64,000 nucleotides of DNA from assembly GCA_016801845.1 (NCBI GenBank), contig CM028923.1:10795001-10859000 (forward strand), read 5' to 3'. The DNA comes from Polydactylus sextarius (Eukaryota; Chordata; Actinopteri; Polynemidae). The position numbers were made by a program, and so were the translations under genes. The number at the start of each line of letters is the position of its first letter. Positions within the stretch are counted from its first letter, which is position 1. Positions 1-45,281 of the stretch are shown piece by piece. The notes under the pieces were generated by a model, which was not told where the DNA came from, ran no database searches, and saw only the letters and a list, made by a program, of their open reading frames with translations.

Positions 1-2330
1 GATTCCCATAAACAGTAAACAACCCGAAGTTCTGGTAGGACAGAGACTTGGTGATGAAGAATGGAAACTAATCAAGCAGGTGTTTTCTAAAATCTTATTT
101 GCATATTAAAATTCTTATTACTCGGTTACCTCCATTGGTATTAGCTCACATTGTAAATGAGTAAATATGTGCAGCGTAATAATGACTGAACATCCTTTGA
201 AGTGTAGTTACAGAGAAGTTAATAGTCTGTCTGGTAATGAAAATCTAGATTAGCCTCAAGTCTTGGATTAACAAATGTTGAAAATGTCTGTATTGAAGTG
301 GCTCAATATTTCATGAAATAAACTCATTTTATGTCTTGCGAAGAGTTAGATGAAGAGATTGATGACACACTCATGTCTGCCTGTTACGTATGAAGCTACA
401 GCCAAAAATGATGGACTATGTGAGCTAAATGAGCCAATAACTGCTTTGTGGGTGTGTGACTTCATCAACCAGTCCAGTTTCAGGTAATTAGTGCTTAAAT
501 TGATGAGTTATGACCACAACCATGTTTTGTGAGGTCACAGTGACCTTTGACAACCAAAAAGTGATCAGTTCATCTTTGTGTTTAAATAAATGTTTCTGCC
601 AAATTTGTCGTAATTCCCTCAAAGTGGTCTTGAGATATCACAGTTCGAGGCCGAAACATGTTTTGTGAGGTCACAGTGACCTTTGACCTTTCAAATTAAG
701 ACACATAATGGAATTTAATTGTTTTAATGTCATATCATGCTTTGAGGGCATGTGCTTGAGGGGGTATTGAAACATCACATCCAAAGGACCAAAAACATGT
801 TTTGTGAGGTCACAGTGGCCTTTGACATTTAGCAAAAAATCATATCAATTCAGCCTTGGGTCCAAGGATATGTCCTGTTTCAAAGAATTACTTTAACAAG
901 GATGGGATGGACAAACAAACCTGATACAGCACAGGTTACATGCAGTTAATGATCCAAAGACTTGGATCTCTTACCTTTGACAAGCCACTTATCTTTTCCC
1001 AATAAAGACCAGATAATCAGCTTGTAAAGACATCAATATTAAACTTTTAATGTAAGATCTTCTCTTGTAATCACAGACTTGTGACGAGACTTATGACCCT
1101 ACCCCGTTAATCATATTAATTCTTTTGACAACTTGTGGGTGTTTTAACAGTAGTTAGCAACAGCTTGCACCTAATGTGAGTTTCTATTATATGCATTAGC
1201 TTATGAGTGTTCACAACAAGGATATAGTGGCTAGTCGATTTCCAAGCTGACAATGAAATGAAATGCCATTAATATAAATCAGTCACACTCGCAAAATAGA
1301 GAAATAATCATTTTTCCTGTCAGAACTGGGAGAGAAAAAGTCTTAATAGTTAATTAGAGGTGAGAGATGCATTGTGGGGGCGTTATGTAATCAGAAAGCA
1401 TTTATTAGAATAGAATAAAGTGTAATAAAGTGCAATAGAAGTAAAGAAGTTAAACGCAAAACACACGAGGCAACAGGCGAGGCGGCCATGAGTCAATGCT
1501 CTGCTCCTGCGTGGCCAATTAACACTCTGCTGCTCTCAGTACAGCTGAACATTAAATATTGATCCTTCCATCACTGTTCACATTAATTTGCTTCTTCAGG
1601 GGGAGTTTCTAACTCTTTTTTTTTCCACCTTCCCACATCATCTGCTCTGGAGTAAATCTCAGGACACAATATTACAGCCCAGAGTTATAATTAAAGGAGT
1701 AATGGAGCAAGCTGCAGATAAATGACTTACTGAGGGCAGATAGGACAAGTATGCAAATTCTGAGGTGAGTTACTCCGCATGCAGCAAGGCTGTTATTATT
1801 TTTTCATTTGATGGACGACTGAATGTCAGACGGCATCTACATTTGAGACTTCCGGTAATGATTATTGATATTGGTAGAGGAGATAAAAGCGACCGCTGAG
1901 AGCGATTTTTATTAAGCATCTCACATGATCAAGCTGCTTCATTTGAATTTCTGTCACTTTTATGGAGTATTCTTGGGCGGCAGACAATTGTTGTTGCTTG
2001 GAATTTAATAAGAAACGATTCATTAACTTGAAGGAAATTGTTCAAAAGTATGAATTTTTGTCTAACTCACCCTCAAAACAAATTATCTGCATGTAAAACA
2101 TGACAGAGAAACACACAAGTCACACAACTATAAAAAGTAGCAAAAACTCAGATTCTATACGTTTACGTAGCCATTGATCACACCACCAGTTACTTACTAC
2201 CACCATGTGGTCATAACACATTAATACATTGTTTAAAAAATCTATTGACACACTACAGGTGATGTTTTAATGACTTTAATTTTTTTTTGCACATCAGAAT
2301 CAGCAGGAAGAAAAAAAAAAAAAGTTGTAT
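1..2330. other. Intergenic region beyond the kif21a 3' end
   Basis: No exon, conserved protein or RNA gene is recognisable on either strand. The stretch is AT-rich. A dispersed fish repeat with three iterations occupies about 460-900 and is listed separately. The ORF of 79 codons at 2242-2481 (minus) consists of low-complexity Lys- and Phe-rich sequence from A/T runs and is not considered a gene. Confidence 0.6.
460..900. repeat. Dispersed teleost repeat with three ERE-bearing iterations
   Basis: A unit of about 130 bp recurs three times. Each iteration carries the phrase 'catgttttgtgaggtcacag' (near 520, 655 and 795), followed by text resembling the common fish repeat about a 'tcatctttgagt...' segment and 'ccctcaaagtggtcttgaga'. 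A diverged relative is at 28040-28450. The first two copies contain the perfect palindrome AGGTCACAGTGACCT (532-546 and 668-682); the third has one mismatch (807-821). Family name not known to me; assignment as a dispersed fish repeat rests on general familiarity with teleost introns. Confidence 0.6.
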
Positions 2331-2334
2331 TTAC

Positions 2335-4325
2335 AAATGAGAGAAAATTTACAAATTTATTACCAAAATAAAATAAAACTACAATTAAAAAGATCATTAA
2401 ATTTGAATCATGAATACTTACAGCCCACATAGTTATTCTTTTTCTTTTCTTTTCTTTTTTTTTGGGGGGGGGTAAAACCACTTAAACTTAAACAAAGTTC
2501 GCTCTGATGATGTAGTCAGATGGGAACTTTCGTTAAAGTTGCGAGTGGTTTTTTAGTGCAATTATTTGAGTCTCATTGACTTAAACTTTTGCTAACAGCG
2601 TCAACCTGACGATTTCCAAAACCACAGCAGCAAATGCAAAAGCTCGATGGCTCGTGATAAACTGGTTACCTGAAGGTTTTAATGAGGCATAGTCCACATT
2701 TATCAGGTATCAGATTCTACAGTCAATAGCTACACATTTAGGATTTATAGCAGGCACTGATAATACACCTCTGATTATTGAGAAATCCATCCCATAAATT
2801 CTGTGCGGTCCATCCGTCCGAGATTAAGCTTAAATCTTGCGAGTGTCAGACGGGAATGAGTTCAAAAACATCTGATTGATAAGGAAGACACAGGAGCAAA
2901 AATAAGACAAAAATAAATAAATAGTAGCTTTTTTTCTACGCTTAGTTTGACAGACAGGTGGTTTGAAATGTTCAGCTGCAGCAAGTGTGCAGTTCAGAGA
3001 CACAAAATATGGAATTACAAGGTGCTTGATTGAATGAAAATGAATGGTTTACATTCACATTATTCTGATTTGAAAAAATAAAAAAGCCTCAGATCAAAGG
3101 CTAATTTAACGGTTATGTGACTTTATATGACTTAAGGAAAAGCTTCTTGTTTGAGTTGTAATCCAGGTTTAAAAAAAAAAAAAAAACCTTGCACAGCCAC
3201 TAAAGGTTAAACTAAGTAAATACACAGCAGGGTAACCTTTTTAGCTGAAGAATCAAAGTCGTGGGGGAAAAAATGAAAAAAGTGGACGCTGAGAGTCCTA
3301 AGAGACGCAGGTCAGAGAAGCCAGAGAAAAGAGAGGAGGGAAGCGTGCTGAGAGAAAAGTACAAGGAGGTAAAACAACCAGTACAAATACAGAACTGTCT
3401 GCGCGTCGGCCGGGGGAGACACGAAAATCAGAAACCCAGCTGACCGCAGACAACATCAAGAGGAAACGGTGTTTACCGAGCTGTGGAAACACTTTTAAAC
3501 ACATTCGAATGCGGATGTAACAGCTAATCTGCCTGAGTTCACGCACGGAATTAAAGCAGTGTTTTTACTCTCTCTTGCTGAGTGTAGGGATATTGACCTG
3601 CGCGAAATTTAATGAACACAGACTTAACACTGGTCAAAGCAGTGGGATGTATACGCCTTTCTCCAAAGGCGTCTTTTGTGTTCCACAGAAGGGTTTGGCA
3701 GTAACAGCTGAACGACGAGTCCTTTAACACGGTTTCAGTTTCAGTAGTTATTTGGTCACATCACACACACGTTCCTGAAAAACGACCTGAAGCACAGCAC
3801 ATCACACACATCATGTGACCACACGGTGGGGGGTGAGAAAAAAAAAAAAACGCTTTGCTGGTGAACAGAAGATTCAAAAAACTTGGAAATTAATGAAAAG
3901 TGGAGAAGATTTCAAAAGTTGGTGCAAGAAAGCAAAGCACTGCACCAATACCTGTAGTTTTTTGTTTGTTTGTTTTCTCAGCAGCTGCAGCAGCAGTAAT
4001 ATTGTATGTTATATATGCATAGAAGGCATCCATGTTGTCTTACACTTGAACTGAGGAGAGGAATGTTGAATTAACACAACAGATCCATAAATCCATCTTG
4101 TTTATGTCCTATCACAGTTACGAAAGGCTGCAGCTGTTCTGGGATCTGTTAGAGGCTCCACTGTGTTTGCGGTGATCAATCCTGACCTAGGTTTATCATG
4201 TGTGGTTTAAATGTCTTTTCAATGTATTTCACACTTAGGTCCAAACTTCCAGGCTTTTGAACCACTTCGGGTTCCTATCACATAGTTTGCCAGGGTGATT
4301 TTTGATTGGTTAAAATGGTCTGATG
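2335..4325 (-). other. kif21a: Probable kif21a 3' untranslated region
   Basis: Directly follows the kif21a stop codon (4326-4328). The first convincing minus-strand AATAAA is at 2356-2361, followed on the sense strand by a U-rich tract (about 2314-2326 on the window strand is an A run), which fits a cleavage site near 2335. No coding exon is seen between. The exact end is inferred, not shown. Small ORFs in this stretch (for example 3261-3443 plus, 3298-3546 minus, 3815-4054 plus) resemble nothing known. Confidence 0.35.
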
Positions 4326-37280
<32,955 letters not shown>

Positions 37281-37780
37281 CGTGTCCTCGTGGGGGTGGC
37301 GGTTTGTCCACAGACTGTCTTCCGCTTTAAAAATAGCTTGATTTCTCTTTTCTTCTTTATCCTCTTACAAAACAAGAGAGGCGCCGTGGGCCACCACCTC
37401 CTCCTCCTCCCTCTGACAGAAAAGCGCTTCTATCTTGAGCGTCCTCACCTCCTCCTCCTCCTCCTCGCTCGTTTGGAAACAACAGCCATGTTTTGTTTTT
37501 GTTTTTATTCCAATCAGATGCAGCAGTTAGTAATGATCTGATTCATTTATTATTATTATTATTTGTCGGCGGTCTCCTCTCTGCAGGCATCGTCTCGGTT
37601 GCCTCCTCCTGCTCGTGCAGGGTGCACCGTCTGTGAATGTGAGAGTGTGTGATCCAGGCTGCGTGATTCCCAAGACTGAGGACGTAACAAAACTCCTCCT
37701 CCTGAGCTGAGCTGTACCATCCAGACAGGGGACAACCACAACCTCCACCTCCACCTCCACCTCTACCCTGCTGGACGAGG

Positions 37781-37820
<40 letters not shown>

Positions 37821-37830
37821 GATTTCTAAT
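37281..37830 (-). promoter_or_regulatory. kif21a: kif21a 5' UTR and proximal promoter region
   Basis: Lies directly upstream of the kif21a ATG. Sense-strand GGA-rich (GAGGAGGAGG) tracts at 37399-37412 and 37447-37468 and a modest CpG content near 37230-37300 fit a 5' UTR/TATA-less promoter, but no start site can be fixed. An (AT)n run at 37784-37818 and a GGT/GGA-type run at 37740-37765 mark the distal side. ATG context is CGAGGACACGATGAG. Confidence 0.45.
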
Positions 37831-40800
37831 TCAATCATTGCCTGTGTTTGTTTGATTAAGTCATTTGAAAAGAAAAGTTGTTTTTAATGTCCCACTGAGA
37901 CTGCAGACTAATCTATATATGTCATATAAGTCAATGTATTTGTGATATATATATGTGATTTCCAGGTTTCATACTCAATATATAATTTTGAATCTACAAA
38001 AATGTCAAAAAATGACTAAGAATTATTAAATTACTGCGCCCTGTGTACAGGCTACATACAGCTGTAATTGTAATGTCATGATATCATATATATTCATATT
38101 TCATATTTTCATATATGTTTAACTGTATGTTAATGGTTATATTTCAGTATAAGATAATAAGGTTTAGTGTAGCTTAACATAGTTTCTTGAACATGCTGTC
38201 ACCTTGTGGCCAATTTACATTATTGCACTGGTAGAAGTTAAAGTGATGCATTACCTGATTCTGCCACCAGGGGGAAACCACACATTCACCTGCTATCCCA
38301 CACATACTCCTTACATATAGTATTTACTACAGTATACATTATGTTTTTGCATTTAAATTCAAAAGGGCACATATAACTGTTAACAAATGACACAAGAGGA
38401 GTCAGTCTTGGTCCGTCTGTTTCCTCTTTTTCACTGGTATGTGTTTTTGAACTTAGCCACAGTTTTTGTTCGGGTTTGTGCAACAAAAACAGCACAGATC
38501 CAGTTAGAGGTCATGAAATGTAACGCTGCAGCCCGGAGCTCTGTGAGTCACATATTCAACAAAAACTGTGCAGAATCTGAGTTATGTTGTGGTTTTGGAC
38601 TGAGCCTGACTTTGTTAGCCTAAATATCCCAAGGTGAAACAATGGCGTGGTCTTCCACACCAGTATTTTTTTCACATCTGCTTTGTGGGAAATGAAAAAT
38701 GAATGACTCATTCTTCGAGGTTGCAATGTAATTCTTTTATTTACAAGAAAATACATCTTCATCTTTCAACGTAAAGTGACTTGAAGTATGTGATCTTTGA
38801 ACATATGACCTTTATGTTGATGTACCTCCCTTGTTCCTAAGGTTAAAGATACAGAATCCTACACATGCACAATGAAATCTCAGCAACAGATGTCTGAGCT
38901 ACTATTACAGAAGTGTGAAAATATAAAACAGTTACTGAATATGTATTGAAAGTCTGATTGCAAACAGAGCTCTCTAATGTAGTCCAACTGTAGTAATCCC
39001 TGGCTTTTGAGGGAGAATCACCTTATGTTGTTCCTGTGCGTCAGGACAATCTTATCCATATCTCAAAAACTCAAAATGTCATAAATATCGAATCGGACTG
39101 CCCTGAACCGCTGGAACAACATGAAATATCGGTTTTCAGCATTTTAAACTTTTCCCATAATCCCAGTTCACACACCACATGTTCAGGTAAAGCCCACTTT
39201 AAAACAAACACGACGTGGCTCTAATGAACAAAACTCTACATGCACAACGATACGAAAGCAACGTATAAAACTCTCAAGAAAAGAAACTTGTGTATGACGG
39301 GACCTCATGTATTCATTGTCTTTTATCATATTAGGATTTGTTTCATCATACATTATGGATACATTCAGTTTCTTTCTTACGAATAAAATAAATGATCATG
39401 GTGAAAGTTTCAGTGTTGGTGATTTGTTAGTAAGGATGACGTAACTTTATATAACAGTGTTTTTAGAGGACAGCACTGCTACTGTGATTTCACTGGTAAG
39501 CTATCTTAACTTGTTTCTTAAGGGAGTAAAAAAGAATAAAGCGCTACGTTAAGTGTACAAACCCCTTTACTGCGTCACATATGGATGATTATTTCCACTG
39601 AACTCGTCCTGATTACTGAACTGTTACAAACGGAATAGTAGGGTCCACACTTCATTATTTCTTATTCTGCTTGTTCAAGATGAAGATAATTGCTTCGATT
39701 ACTGTCTATTAGTCATGCCGATGTAAATCAGGCACAATCTGACCTCATGTCCCGGTGTCACTTTGCAGACTCTGTGTCATTCAACGGCTCATCTATGCTC
39801 CTGTCAACAGAGTCGGGACTGACGACACGCGGAGAGATGACGCTCGTATATATAGATACCATGCCATTTTAAAGACAGTTAATGCCCATGATGCTTCTCT
39901 TGTACCAAATGAAAGTAAGTCATTATTATTATTATTCTTTTTCTATAACAAGACAAGTTACAAGTTTTTCTTTTTCACTCACATTTAAGGGGAAACAAAT
40001 CTTGAGTTTGTCCTACGCTATGGTAACCTAGCAGCCATCATCAAGGTGGGGAAGAGGAGGAGAAAGGTTTAAAAGATGTGGCACTTTTGGACATTTTGGA
40101 TACAATTGGAGCTCAAGCTTCAGAAAAGGCCTGAGGGACTCATTATTAAATTTGACATGCATACCAGTTGCATACCAAATCAGATAAAGCAGGTGTGGTT
40201 TTATATATTTATATACACACACCTAATATTAGTACTCATTAACCTATTTATCTGAATGAGAAAAAGGAATAACAAAGCCATAGTGTAGTTTGAAACGTCG
40301 CAGTGCACCGTGTTTGTATTCTGCTGACTCTGATTGTCCGTTCTCATCAGCATACGTGTTAACAAAGTAGTGGTTTGTCATAGAAACCAGTGAGATGACT
40401 TTATTGTGCTGGTCACTTGTGACGTCCTGTATGCAAAGTAAAATTAAGAAAGACCTGTGTCTCCCCGTTTGTGCAACATTTGGACCATTCATACACACTC
40501 AGATTTCACTGTAGCCTCTTTTTTTTTTTTTCTTAAAACCATAAATTATTTTTTTTTTTGTGCCAGAATGAAAAAAAAAAAAGAACGCACGTAAAAAACC
40601 TCTCATGTCTACAGTGAAATCTGAAGACTACCGATGAATGGCACATTTAACGTAATCTGAGTGGGAGGGGGCGGCGGGTCAAAGGTCAGCCTAGTTTTCT
40701 GTGCCTCTGCTTCATCTTAGTGAAGGAACGGAGCGAGCACATACACAGCTCTGAACCACAAAACAAACAAACAAACAAACAAAAAAAAAAAAACACAAGC

Positions 40801-42328
40801 TTTGAACCACCATGACAGAAAGAAAAAAAAAAAGAAAAAAAAAAAAAACAGTGATTTTTGTCAAACAAAGTGATGTTAATGTAACAACTTCACAGTATCA
40901 CAACTTCAGGTAAGTTGCTGGTAACAGACGTGGAGGATAAACCAGGAAAAAATTCGATTGGAAAACTACCGAGGTGACAAACACCCAGCTGAAGTGTCAA
41001 AACTTTCTACTACTGTATATGATGACAGGTATAACCCAAATAAGGCCTCGTATATTACGTATGTACGATATAATCTGGGATATTCAAGTGTGATATTAGA
41101 CAATAATAATGCCTCGCAGAGTGTGAGTAGCTCTGAGCAGCGTCCCAGCAGGCGTCTGATACACAGCAGACACGCGAGTGTGTTTTGTGTCAACACGGAG
41201 AGGGAGGAGAGCTGCTTCGACAGGTGGCCCGTGTGTGTGTGTGTGTACCTGACGGTGACATTGTCTAAACGGATACCTGTTCATCCATCCATGTGCGGTA
41301 TATATTTAACCCCGTATGACCGTTCACAGACAGACAAGGCTCCCGGTTTTTGCTCTCGCTGCTCTTCCTTTGAAGAGAGCCTCTTCATTGTATTTGTTTA
41401 GTAAACCAGAAATCTATAGCTCTGGAGTCAGACCTGTGTGACTAATTGCTCCAATAATAGACCATCTGATTGGCTCTTATGTAAGTCTGCAACCAAGCGT
41501 GTCAGTAGTTCATGGGGGAAAATGTCTAGGTCGAGATATGAAGATGGAGATCATACGGACGAACCGAAATAAAGGCAAATTGTGACATTTTCTAAAATCG
41601 TGACCTTTTGTAGACAAAAGAGATGTTGAAATCAGTGAGAACTAAAACTGTTAAATAATTTAGGTAAAAACAAACTTGCAGAATCCTGCAGAACCCAGTA
41701 AACTGGGTGTAGAATACTGGCGCGGACATCATTTCATTATTCTAAAGAAGAAAAAAAATGTTGTTTTCCAGCTAAACTGCGGCTATCACCTTAATTCACT
41801 GTGCGCTGCTACAACAAACAGAACCATTCCTCTAAAAGCAGATTAAAGTGCTATAAAACAACCCAACAAATGACTTAATTAACTTAAATCCAGTAGCTCT
41901 GCCACTTTGGAAATGATATCGAAGTTGATTCAAACTAAAAAATGAAACGTTTTAAACGTAAAATCTACAGCTCGGTGTGTGGTGGATGTGGAATAATACT
42001 TGTGAGTCCGCTTCATTCGTTCTTTTCTCTCTCCCTACATTTCTCAGAGTGGAGCAGGAGTGGGGGGTGTGAGGGGTTTTAGAAAAATAGGGAGAAAAGA
42101 GGAGGAGAGCTGAAAGAGTAGTTGGCTTTAAAAAAAAAAAAAAAAGCTCCAGCTTTTAAGAAGCTCAGAGCAAAAAAAAAAAAAATCGAAGGCTGAAAAC
42201 CCTTCCAGATTTCTTTTTTCCTTTCATTGCCTCTGTCTCCCACACTCTCTTCTCCTCCCCCTGCATTTCTTCTGCTGCTCTTTCCCCCCTTGTCCACCAC
42301 CCCATCCACCCCTCCCCCCTCCCTCCCT

Positions 42329-42377
<49 letters not shown>
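37831..42377. other. Intergenic kif21a-abcd2, including abcd2 3' UTR
   Basis: No further exon is recognised. The abcd2 3' UTR must begin at 42377 and run leftward. Minus-strand AATAAA signals occur, one of the better ones at about 38734-38741 (window strand ttttattt) with plausible spacing to a cleavage site near 38715; the true end is uncertain. ORFs such as 40958-41401 (plus, 147 codons) show no family resemblance. Several poly(A)/poly(T) runs are present at 40517-40575 and 40768-40848. Confidence 0.4.

Positions 42378-42380
<3 letters not shown>
42309..42380. repeat. (CCCT)n/(CT)n polypyrimidine tract abutting the abcd2 stop
   Basis: On the abcd2 sense strand the stop codon TGA (42380-42378) runs straight into (GA)n of about 40 bases, then into (GGGA)4 GGGGGAGGGG (42309-42336). 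The latter has at least four runs of three or more G within about 25 bases and could form a G-quadruplex in the 3' UTR. Confidence 0.9.
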
Positions 42381-42384
<4 letters not shown>

Positions 42385-45219
42385 TCGGCTGTTTTGAGAA
42401 CAGAGTCGTCTCCCAGGATCTTGCAGAGCTCATTGAGGCGATGCTGCATCTCGGGAATGCCGGCCAGCTGGGCCTCGAGCCGCTGCTTCTCCTCGGTGAG
42501 GGTGAGGCGCGTTGCTGTGTCCAGCTGCTCGAAACGCCAGCCTCCCTCCCCGTCGAACTGCAGCAGGTGGGTGTGGTACTTCCTGGGGGGGTTGGAAGGG
42601 AATTTACAAAATTTACATCTTGTGAAGGGAACAATCTCTACTTCAGGAGACAATCTACCACGTAAATATCATTTCTCACCACAGGGACGGTCTGTGCGTG
42701 ATGGAGAGCAGGGAGATGCCGGCGTCCTTGGCAGCCTGGAAAATCTTTCCCTCGACATCAATGCTCACGGCGCTGGTGCACTCGTCCAACAGGGCATATT
42801 TAGGCCTGAGACAGACAACAAGGGAAATGGTTGTAATAATAATAATATTGGTATCAAACAAAAGTCAACATTTTATTTAGCCAAGCTTGGCTGAGCTATT
42901 TGAAATGGCTAGTGTTAATGATATGTTGGCAAAAAGAACATATTTTAGATAAAAATGATTATAAATAAAATCCATTCAAAAAGCTGTAGAAATGGCTAAA
43001 GGTAAATACTGAACTAGCTAATGCTAATGCTAGCTAAAAGTAAAATCAAATAGCTCCCCGTGGTAAAGTAAATTGTTAATGATAATATTCATATTGGATT
43101 AATGATTAAAATAAATAATGCTAGAGAAACATAACAGAGCTCACAAGATCATAAAAACATGAAACTATGATTTCATATTTTATTTTGGCGGGGCATATTT
43201 TTATGGTAAAGCAGATGGAAAATCTAGTCACCAAAGACAAGTTTTGAACTGATATGGTTTTAATTTAACCAAATTTCATTGTAATCCTTTCGGTTTAAAC
43301 TAAAACAGTGGAACAACCAGCATTTCCACTTGGCCAGCTTTGCCTCCAGCGTCGGTAAACAAAGCTCACTGATCGTGTGACTTGACATGAGTTGAGTTGT
43401 TAGTTTACGCTCCAGGACCTTCATATTGTCGAGTAAAACGATGTAATGAGGGACAACGTTGACTCATACTTGTGGTAAAACATGCGAGCCATGCCCATCC
43501 TCTGCTTCTCGCCTCCTGACAGCACATCTTTCCAGTCCAGCTCTGCATCCCAACCTGAACACAAAACAAAAAAGATTTAGAGCCTTTTCAAGAAGGTGAA
43601 TAGATCTGGAAACTCTGCGGTGCTTTATACCCTCACATAAAGGCTTAATCTAAATATATTTTTGTCAATATGATGAATAATTAAAAGGTAAACAGATTGT
43701 TTTTAAGTGGCTGAGCAGAACAACACTAAAAGATTGATACGTGACGTCGGCTAAAAGGTTCAACCATTGTGTGGACAGCGTGTGACATTATCAAACATGG
43801 CACGCATGCCCACATCTGTAGCTGCGTATGTGTGTTTGTGTGTGTGTGATCAAGACCACGTTGTTCACAGTGCTGCCTTTCATTCATTAACCCCTCCTGC
43901 AGCTCTACACTTGGTGTTTCAACAATGAGCCTGTTTGTTTGGCAATGAGGGAAGAGTGGCTGCCAATTAGCAACAGACTGAAGTTTAGGCAACACTCAAG
44001 TGCATAAGATGAAGCTTCTGGCTGCTTAACACACACAGAGACACATAATGTAGTGTGAGTGTGTGATCTCAAATCATTAGAAAAACCTGCTCTGTAGTTA
44101 CATACCAATGATTTGTGAGATGTTTTATCAAGTTTTTAAGCAGGTTTCAGTTGTTAAACTCTTATTTTAATCATTATTTCTCTATCACATCTCCTACCTC
44201 CCTCTCTGGTCACGATATGGTTGAGGTTGACTATGTCCAAGATGGTGTCCAGGTCCTTGTCGCTCATGCCTCTGGCAGCCATGTCCTCCACAGAGTCTGG
44301 GTAGATCACCTGGTCCCGAAGTGAACCCATGGACATGTAGGGCCTGGAGACACACACACATATACATTTTATCCTCTCAGTGTTTCTTTGTTAACCCTTT
44401 CTCTCCACTAAATGTTTTCGACACGAGAAGAAAAAGGAACAATTTGTCAAAAAGGGTGTGAGTGCACAATTTTCTACACACTTAAAAGGACAAATGGAAG
44501 TGAAGAGACACTCATTGTCCGTCTCCTGCGTCTATTGGAGACAGTGTATAAGATCCTGTTACAGCTGCCAGGTGGCTGTCTAATGTATAAAATATTCACC
44601 GCTCTGCAGGAGGAGGAGTTGCTGCTGACTCTGCAGCTCTGAGCAGCTCTGGGTAGGATTACATTTGAAAGTTTGAGTCAGACTTTTTATTGGTTGGATT
44701 ATTTTTTTTGACTCAAGACAACTCACAAAAATCTGAAATAAAAGAAGAAACAAAGATGATATGATGATAAACTTATGGACAACACATTTTTGATATCTTA
44801 ACTTGAGTTTTTCACTTTTCCCCGACAAAGACAAAAATGATTAATTAATAAAATAAACTACAGACTCACTGATAAATAAGATAATCTTTAGGTGCAGCAG
44901 AGCAGATCGTATATTGAGATAATTGTATCCCGGATCTGTTGCATTTAATCATTCAGCAGAATTGTTACAAATCAGTGGAGCAAATGATGCGCTGTGGGGA
45001 CACATGTCTGATGATAAACGCTGTCCACTGATGTTATTTCCTGTCAAGTCAACACAACACGGCCGACAAAACTGTTAATTAAGACACGCAGACGTGTAAT
45101 TGTCCTTGTGCTCTAAGAAGGTAATGAAGAAACTGTTGTAACTGAAAGTATTTCAAGCTTTGTCTGGCTGGTAAATATTTCACCGGTTGGTTTCTCTTTG
45201 CCAGACACAAACACACACG

Positions 45220-45281
<62 letters not shown>

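Noticed and set aside
40958..41401. 147-codon plus-strand ORF between kif21a and abcd2
   Set aside because: No family resemblance; includes a TG repeat; probably chance within the intergenic or 3' UTR region.
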